Shown piece after piece: positions 58,013-64,000 of a stretch of 64,000 nt of DNA. The stretch is from Halocaridina rubra (lineage: Eukaryota; Arthropoda; Malacostraca; Decapoda; Atyidae). The translations under genes and the position numbers were made by a program. How positions within the stretch are numbered: the first letter of the stretch is position 1; each line of letters opens with the position of its first letter. The DNA is taken from contig JAXCGZ010020877.1 in assembly GCA_037179515.1 (NCBI GenBank), positions 2,501-66,500 on the forward strand, read 5' to 3'. The notes below the pieces were generated by a model. The model did no database searches and was not told the origin of the DNA. It saw only the letters and a list, made by a program, of their open reading frames with translations.

Positions 58013-60008
58013 TATAATTACCTAATTGAGCTTAAGGGAAAGAGCCCAAAGCTCGTAACTCCCGTCTCCTGATCGGTTCCATATTGTACTTAGTGATACT
58101 TATCATACTTGTCCTTAAAACTATGCATTGAGTTAGCATTCACTACTTCCTCACTTAGTAAATTCCAATTAGCAACTACTTTTACACTAAAAAAAAGTAC
58201 TTCCTTACATCCTGCGAAAAAGTTTTCTTACGAAGTTTCAAATTATAATCTCTAGTTCTAATACCAGCCATATCAAAATATCGATCCCTATCCACTCTGT
58301 CATAGCCATGAAGGGATTTAAAGATGTTACCATGTCCCCCCTCAATCTTCTAGCTTCGAGTGAAGGTAAGTTTAATTCCCTCAGCCTCTCATCATAACTG
58401 AAATTGCGTCTTTCTGACACCAGTTTTGTAGCATGTCTTTAAACTTATTCCAGCTTGACTACATGCTTTTTCAAGTGCGGATTCCAAAAGGGGGCTGCAT
58501 ATTCAAGTTTTGCCTCATATAGGCTACAAAAATATTTCTGAACATTTCCTTGTCCATGTGCCTGAAGGCTACCCTTACATTTGCTAAGAAAGCATATGCT
58601 GCCCTTACTATGCCATTTATATGAACTTATGAAGAGAAATCGGACAGTATGTTTACTCCTAGATCTCTCTCATTATCTGTCTCTTGAAGCTCTACTCCTG
58701 CCAACGAGTATTCAAACTTGGGGCTTCTTGCACTTGTGCCCATTCTCATTACCTTACATTTTGAAGTATTGAATTTCATTAGCCATCTTCCTGAAGTTAT
58801 CTACCATTGTTCTTGTTTCTTCCTTTCTTCACAATCTTTGCATCATCTGCAAACATATTCATAAATTAATTTACAGAATTTGGTAGGACTTTACAAATAC
58901 AAGGAACATAAGTGGCCCTAAACTGAATCCTATGGAACTCCACTACTAACTCTACTCCATACAGACACTGAGTGTCTTACTCTAACCCTCTGTTCCCTTC
59001 CTTCTAAGTATGTTTTTATCCATTTAAATACATTTCCACCTATTCTTGCCATTGCTTGCATCTTCTTAATAAGTCTCTTGTGTGAGACAGCGTCAAATAC
59101 TTTCTGGAAGTCTAGGAATATGCAATCTGCACAGCCCTCTCTTCCTGTAATATTCGGCTTACCTCATCATAAAATTCTAATAAGTTTGTTACTGTTGATC
59201 TACCCTCTCTGAAGCCATATCTCACTGACTAAAAGTAGAAGGATTCCAAGTGAAGAGAGATATGTTTCCTTAGTAGTTTCCCCATAACTTTGCAAACTAT
59301 GCTGGTCAAGGAAACAGGTCTACAGTTTAGAGCTGTATCCTTCCTCCCCTTTTAAAAGATAGCTATCACGTTCGCTTGCTTCCAGCATCTTGAAAACTCT
59401 CCTGAATCCAGTGACTTTTTAAATATGATACTTAGTGCCGCTGATAATGAGTTTGCGCATTTTTTAAGTAAATGAGGGGATATATCATCAGGACTTGTAA
59501 CTTTATGGACATCTAACTCCATCAGTGCTTTACATACCTCTGCGGCTGAAAGGATGATGTTCTGTAATGCCGGCCCATGAGCTTCTATCTCAGCAATCTG
59601 AGGGGGTGGGGTATTTTCTACTGTAAATACTGACTGAAACTGCATGCTCAATTCTTTGCAGGTCTCTTCATCCATCTCAGTGATGCTTCCATCTGCTCTC
59701 TTAAGTTTTAAAACCTGCTCTTTTACCTTTAATTTTCCTCCGATAAAGCTGTGGAAAAGCTTGGGATTTTCTTTGACCTTCCTGGTGATGTCCCTTTTAT
59801 AGTTTCTCTCTGCCTCTCTTCTTTTACTTAAGCAATCATTTCATGCTCTTTTATAGGTCTGCCAGGCATTTATGTTTTTTCTCCTCCTATACCTTTTCCA
59901 AATTTGTCTCTCCATTCCTTAGCTCTTGTACACTCATTATCGAACCATTTCTCTCTGGCATGAATTACACCTACTTTGGTGACAGGTATACAGCAATCTA
60001 CTATTTTG
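58013..60008 (-). pseudogene. LINE family 1, copy J
   Basis: Covers the linker after the endonuclease (HAREKWFDNECTRAKEWRDK), a linker part with VFTVENTPPPQIAEIEAHGP and HKVTSPDDISPHLLKKCANS (the Cys codon that is a stop in copy L), the RT and the C-terminal domain. Many small indels break the frames. The 5' end is truncated at about 60008. Confidence 0.9.
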
Positions 60009-60146
60009 TAAAACAAATGTCCACTTGAAGGAAAATTCGAATTTGTATTTGAGGAGACACCCACCTGTTTCTGCTATATAGTCTTCTTAACTGATAAACT
60101 GGTCATATCAGAAGAAAAAAATATTAATCACGTGTGTGTGTGTGTG
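60009..60146. other. Spacer with (GT)n
   Basis: Unrecognised sequence ending in a GT run (60131-60147) that is the antisense of the (AC)n tail of copy K. Confidence 0.6.
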
Positions 60147-60940
60147 TAATTACTTAGTTGTGCTTACGAGAAAGAGCCCCAAGCTCGTAACTTCCCGTCT
60201 CCTGATCGTTTCCATTTTGTACTTAGTGATACTTATCATACTTGTCCTTTAAACTATGGATTAAGTTACAATTAACTACCTCCTCGCTTAGCGAATTCCA
60301 GTTATCAACTACTCTTACACTAAAAAAGTACTCCCTTACATGCTGCAAAGAAGTTTTCTTACGAACTTCAAACTATGACCTCTAGTTCTAGTGCCAGCCA
60401 TAACAAAATATCGATCCCTATCCACTCTGCCATAACCATGAAGGAATTTAAAGACTGTCACCATATCCCCCCTCAATCTTCTAGCTTCGAGGGATTGTAA
60501 GTATAATTCCCTCAGCCTCTCATCATAACTGAGAAGTGCGTATTTCTGGCACCACTTTCGTAGCATGTCTTTGAAATTTTTCAAGCTTAACTAAGTGCTT
60601 TTTCAAGTGCGGATTCCAAAAGAGGATTGCATTTTCAAGTTTTGGCCTCACAAAGGTTACATAAATATTTCTGAACATTTACTTGTTCATGTGCCTGAAG
60701 GCTACCCTTATATTTGCTAAGAAAGCATATGCTGCCCTTACTATGCCATTTATATGGATTTCTGGAGACAAATCGGCCAGTATATTTAATCTTAGATATC
60801 ACGCATTCTCTGTTTCTTGAAGCTGTACTCCTGCCACCGAGTAGTCAATCTAGGGCCTTCTTGCACTTGTACCCACTTTCTTTACCTTACATTTGGAAGT
60901 ATTGAATTTCAATAGCCACTTTTTTGACCACTCATATGTG
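60147..60940 (-). pseudogene. LINE family 1, copy K (3' third)
   Basis: Begins truncated at 60940, just after the FADD region (ATGAGTGGTCAAAAAAGTGG), and runs through the C-terminal domain (DERLRELYLQSLEARRLRGD at 60480-60530) to the 3' tail. A frameshift near 60365 and others are present. Its 5' end abuts the tail of copy L. Confidence 0.9.
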
Positions 60941-61028
60941 ATTACCTAATTGTGATTACCTAATTGTGTTTACGGGAAAGAGTCCAAAGCTCGTATCTTC
61001 CCGTCTCCTCATCGGTTCCATTTTATAC

Positions 61029-62638
61029 TTAGTGATACTTATCATACCTGTCCTTAAAACTATGGATTGAGATAGCATTAACTACCTCCTCGCTTAGCCA
61101 ATTCCAATTATCAACTACTCTTACACTGAAAAAGTATTTCCTTACATCCTGCGAAGAAGTTTTCTTACGAAGCTTCAAACTATGACCTCTAGTTCTAGAG
61201 CCAGCCATATCAAAATATCGATCCCTATCCACTCTATCATAACCATGAAGGAATTTAAAGACTGTCACCATATCGCCCCTCATTCTTCTAGCTTCGAGCG
61301 ATGGTAAGTCTAATTCCCTCAGCCTCTCATCATCACTGAGATTGCGTATTTCTGGCACCAGTTTCGTGGCATGTCTTTGAACTTTTTCAAGCTTAGCTAT
61401 GTCCTTTTTTAAGTGCGGATTCCAAAAGGGGGCTGCATATTCGAGTTTTGGCCTCACAAAGGTTACATAAATATTTCTGAACATTTCCTTGTCCATGTGC
61501 CTGAAGGCTACCCTTACATTTGATAAGAATGCATATGCTGCCCTTACTATGCCATTTATATGTATTTCTGGAGCACGCCAGAGACTCCTGCCCCCAGTAT
61601 GTTTACTCCTAGATCTCTCTCATTTTCTGTCTCTTGAAGTTGTACTCCAGCCACCGAGTAGTCAAGCTTGGGCCTTCTTGCACTTGTACCCATTCTCATT
61701 ATCTTACATTTTGAAGTATTGAATTTCATTAGCCACTTTTCTGAACACTCATGCAGACTATTTAGATCTTCCTGAAGCTCTCTACCATTGTTCTCGTTTC
61801 CTACTTTCTTCACAATCTTTGCATCATCTGCAAACATATTCATGAATGAATTTACAGACTCTGGTAGGTCATTTACATATACAAGGAACAAAAATGGCCC
61901 TAAAACTGAACCCTATGGAACTCCTCTACTAACTCTTCTCCATTCAGACACTGAGTGTCTTACTCTAACCCTCTGTTCCCTTCCATCAAAGTAAGTTTTT
62001 ATCTATTCCAAGACATTCCCACCTATTCTAGCCATTGCTTGCAGCTTCCTAATAAGCCTCCCATGTGGAACAGTGTCAAACACTTTCTGGAAGTCTAGGA
62101 ATATGCAATCTGCCCAGCCCTCTCTTTCCTGTAAGATTTGGCTTACCTCATCATAAAATTCTAATAAGTTTCTTACTGTTGATCTACCTTCTCTGAAGCC
62201 ATGTTGCCTCACTGACAAAAAGTTGAAGGATTCCAAGTGAAGAGAGATATGTTTCCTTAGTAGCTTCTCCATAACTTTGCAAACTATGCTGGTCAAGGAA
62301 ACTGGTCTATAGTTCAGAGCCATATCCCTCCTTCCCTTTTTGAAGATAGGTATCACTTTTGCTTGTTTCCAGCATATTGGAATCTCCCCCGACTCCAGTG
62401 ACTTTTTAAATATGATACTTAGTGCCAATGATATTGAGTTTGCTCATTTTTTAAGTAAATGAGGGGATATATCATCAGGACCTGTAGCTTTATGAACATC
62501 TAACTCCATCAGCGCTTTGCATACCTCTGTGGCTGTAAGGTTGATGTTCTCTAATACCGGCCCTTGAGCTTCTATCTCTGCAATCTGAGGGGGTGGGGTA
62601 TTTTCCACTGTAAATACTGACTGACACTCCTTGTTCAA
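61029..62638 (-). pseudogene. LINE family 1 RT and C-terminal domain (copy L)
   Basis: Continues from the linker: VFTVENTPPPQIAEIEAQGP, KATGPDDISPHLLKK, a TGA where copy J has Cys, then NYRPVSLTSIVCKVMEKLLR, FLDFQKVFDTVPHG (first catalytic Asp) and the motif B region, which loses its frame near 61990. FADDAKIV follows in the 61556-61891 piece. The insertion at 61573-61600 shifts the frame before the C-terminal 155 codons (61029-61496), which end DRYDKYH exactly like copy A. Confidence 0.92.
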
Positions 62639-62674
62639 TTCTTTGCAGATCTCTTCATCCGTTTCAGTGACGCT

Positions 62675-64000
62675 TCAATGCGCTCTCTTGAGCCTTAATA
62701 CCCGTTCTTTTACCTTCAGTTTTCCTCTGATAAAACTGTGAAAAAGCTTGGGATTTTCTTTAGCCTTCCTGGTGACGTCCCTCTCATAGTCTCTCTCTGC
62801 CTCTCTTCTTTTACTTAGGTAATCATTTTTTGCTCTTTTGTAGGTTTGAAAGGCATTTATGCTTTTTCTCCTCCTATACCTTTTCCAGCATTTGTCTCTC
62901 CACTCCTTAGCTCTTTTACACTCATCATCGAACCATTTCTCTCTGGCATGCATTACACCTACTTTGGTGACAGCTATGTAGCAATCTACTATCTTCCCAT
63001 ATTTCTCACAAAAGATGTCATACATTTCTTGTACAGATTTGTTGTAAAATAAGGTTCTCCAGTCAAGAACTGCAAAAAGCTCATTCATTTTGATGTAATC
63101 TCCTTTCGGATAGTTCCTCCTCATGTCCTCAGTGCCTCTACTCTCAGGTAGAATATCTTCAATGATATACTCCAGCAACAACACACAGTGGTCACTCTTT
63201 CCAATTGGTGGTTCATACTCAATTTTTTCAATATCCAACACATTATCTGTGAATACTAGATCAAGTAGTGATGGCTCATCCCCACCCCTGGCCCTCGTTG
63301 GTTCCATTACATGTTGGTGTAGGAAATTCCCTTGTACGCAATCTAGAAATCTTACCCCGAATGAGTCCTAACCACTGTGTGGGTCAAGATTTATCCAATC
63401 TATCTCTTTATGATTAAAATCTCCCATAATCAAAATCCTACATTTTCTCTCCCGTGCCATGTTAACAACTGTGTTTATGACTTCAATAGTACCTATATGA
63501 CTGTCCTCATAAACTTCTATCCTATTCTGGTTCCTTGGTGGGTTATATACAACAGTTATTATAATGCTCTCTGACCCAGTATTTATGCGAGCAACAAGAA
63601 ATTCCTTGAACTCACTTTCTATAGCCAAGTTTATTTCTTCAACTTGAATCCTTTCACTTATGAGCAGTGCTATCCCTCCACCAGTCCTCTCAGATCTTTC
63701 AACCCTTAATATTCTGAAGCCCTTAGGAAAAACTGTGACACTATTTATGTTCTCACTCAACTTAGTCTCTGTAATTGCTACTATATCTGCCTTACTGTTG
63801 TGAATCCTATCTTTTAATTCTACTGCCTTACCAGCTAATCCATCAGCATTTGTGTATAACAATCTTAATGAGGCCCCATCCCCTGATCTTCTGCCATTAC
63901 CTTCTTTATCTCCCCTTTGTCTGGAAGAACTCTGTAATGAAATTTTTTTCTTTTCTTCTTCATTTCTTTCCTCATTTAACCTTCTTGCCTCTTCCAACAA
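62675..64000 (-). pseudogene. LINE family 1 endonuclease and linker (copy L)
   Basis: APE-type endonuclease that would nick the target. After a charged N-terminal part rich in Glu/Lys/Arg come LRLLYTNADGLAGKAVELKD, ADIVAITETKLSEN (Glu of the active site), RTGGGIALLIS, IITVVYNPP, RILIMGDFNHKEIDW (Asp/Asn pair) and, after a TAG at about 63370, LLDLVFTDN and IGKSDHCVLLLEY (final SDH block). All catalytic blocks are readable. A Lys/Arg-rich linker (KEWRDKCWKRYRRRKS) follows to the TGA near 62674. Confidence 0.92.

Larger units (their letters stand above)
60941..64000 (-). mobile_element. LINE family 1, copy L, nearly complete and running off the window
   Basis: Most complete member here: endonuclease, linker, RT, C-terminal domain, 3' UTR and a tail with two ATTAGGTAATCACA-like repeats. 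Damage is light: three nonsense codons (near 63370, 62674 and 62440) and one 11-bp net insertion at 61573-61600 that replaces ACAAATCTGCC of copy A. The true 5' end and ORF start lie beyond 64000. Confidence 0.93.

Overview
This window is repeat-dominated eukaryotic DNA, most likely from an arthropod and probably a decapod crustacean. The evidence for that is the very high density of long (AT)n, (AAT)n and (GA)n microsatellites, several Jockey/CR1-type LINEs, Tigger and hAT DNA transposons, tRNA-derived SINEs and a Ty3/Gypsy element with an arthropod-style TATA plus TCAGTT core promoter. I see no convincing host protein-coding gene and no intact tRNA gene. Every recognisable coding region belongs to a mobile element, and nearly all are broken.

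Layout. 1-4172: near-identical 273-bp tandem units, each starting with a tRNA-like head that carries Pol III A and B boxes. 4172-7132: compound microsatellites, a duplicated 134-bp block and a 5'-truncated LINE (family 1) with a 462-codon open RT frame. 7133-13640: mostly unassigned DNA with a palindromic MITE, a LINE 3' end, a SINE and AAT arrays. 13810-16890: AT arrays, SINE pieces and two head-to-tail LINE-1-family fragments. 16890-19862: very long AT tracts around an older, inverted version of the tRNA-like array. 19863-22788: unassigned DNA, AAT arrays and a LINE C-terminal fragment. 22789-27251: a complete but mutated Gypsy element between two ~296-bp LTRs, with a textbook -1 frameshift signal between gag and pol. 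27252-34065: a (CATA)n array, an old RT element between direct repeats, and LINE family 3. 34535-48630: old LINE family 1 copies that have been invaded by a SINE, by LINE family 2 and by a Tigger transposon. 48875-52818: the start of a second Tigger, interrupted by a 3.4-kb hAT element. 52838-57858: microsatellite and a third, inverted tRNA-like array. 57885-64000: four LINE family 1 copies in a row on the minus strand; the last keeps endonuclease and RT and runs off the window.

The repeats interact. LINE family 1 copies repeatedly sit with the truncated 5' end of one against the 3' tail of another. AT microsatellites begin at the same two places in the tRNA-like unit in all three arrays. DNA transposons can be dated relative to the LINEs they split. 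Names such as family 1, 2, 3, X and Y are labels for this window only.
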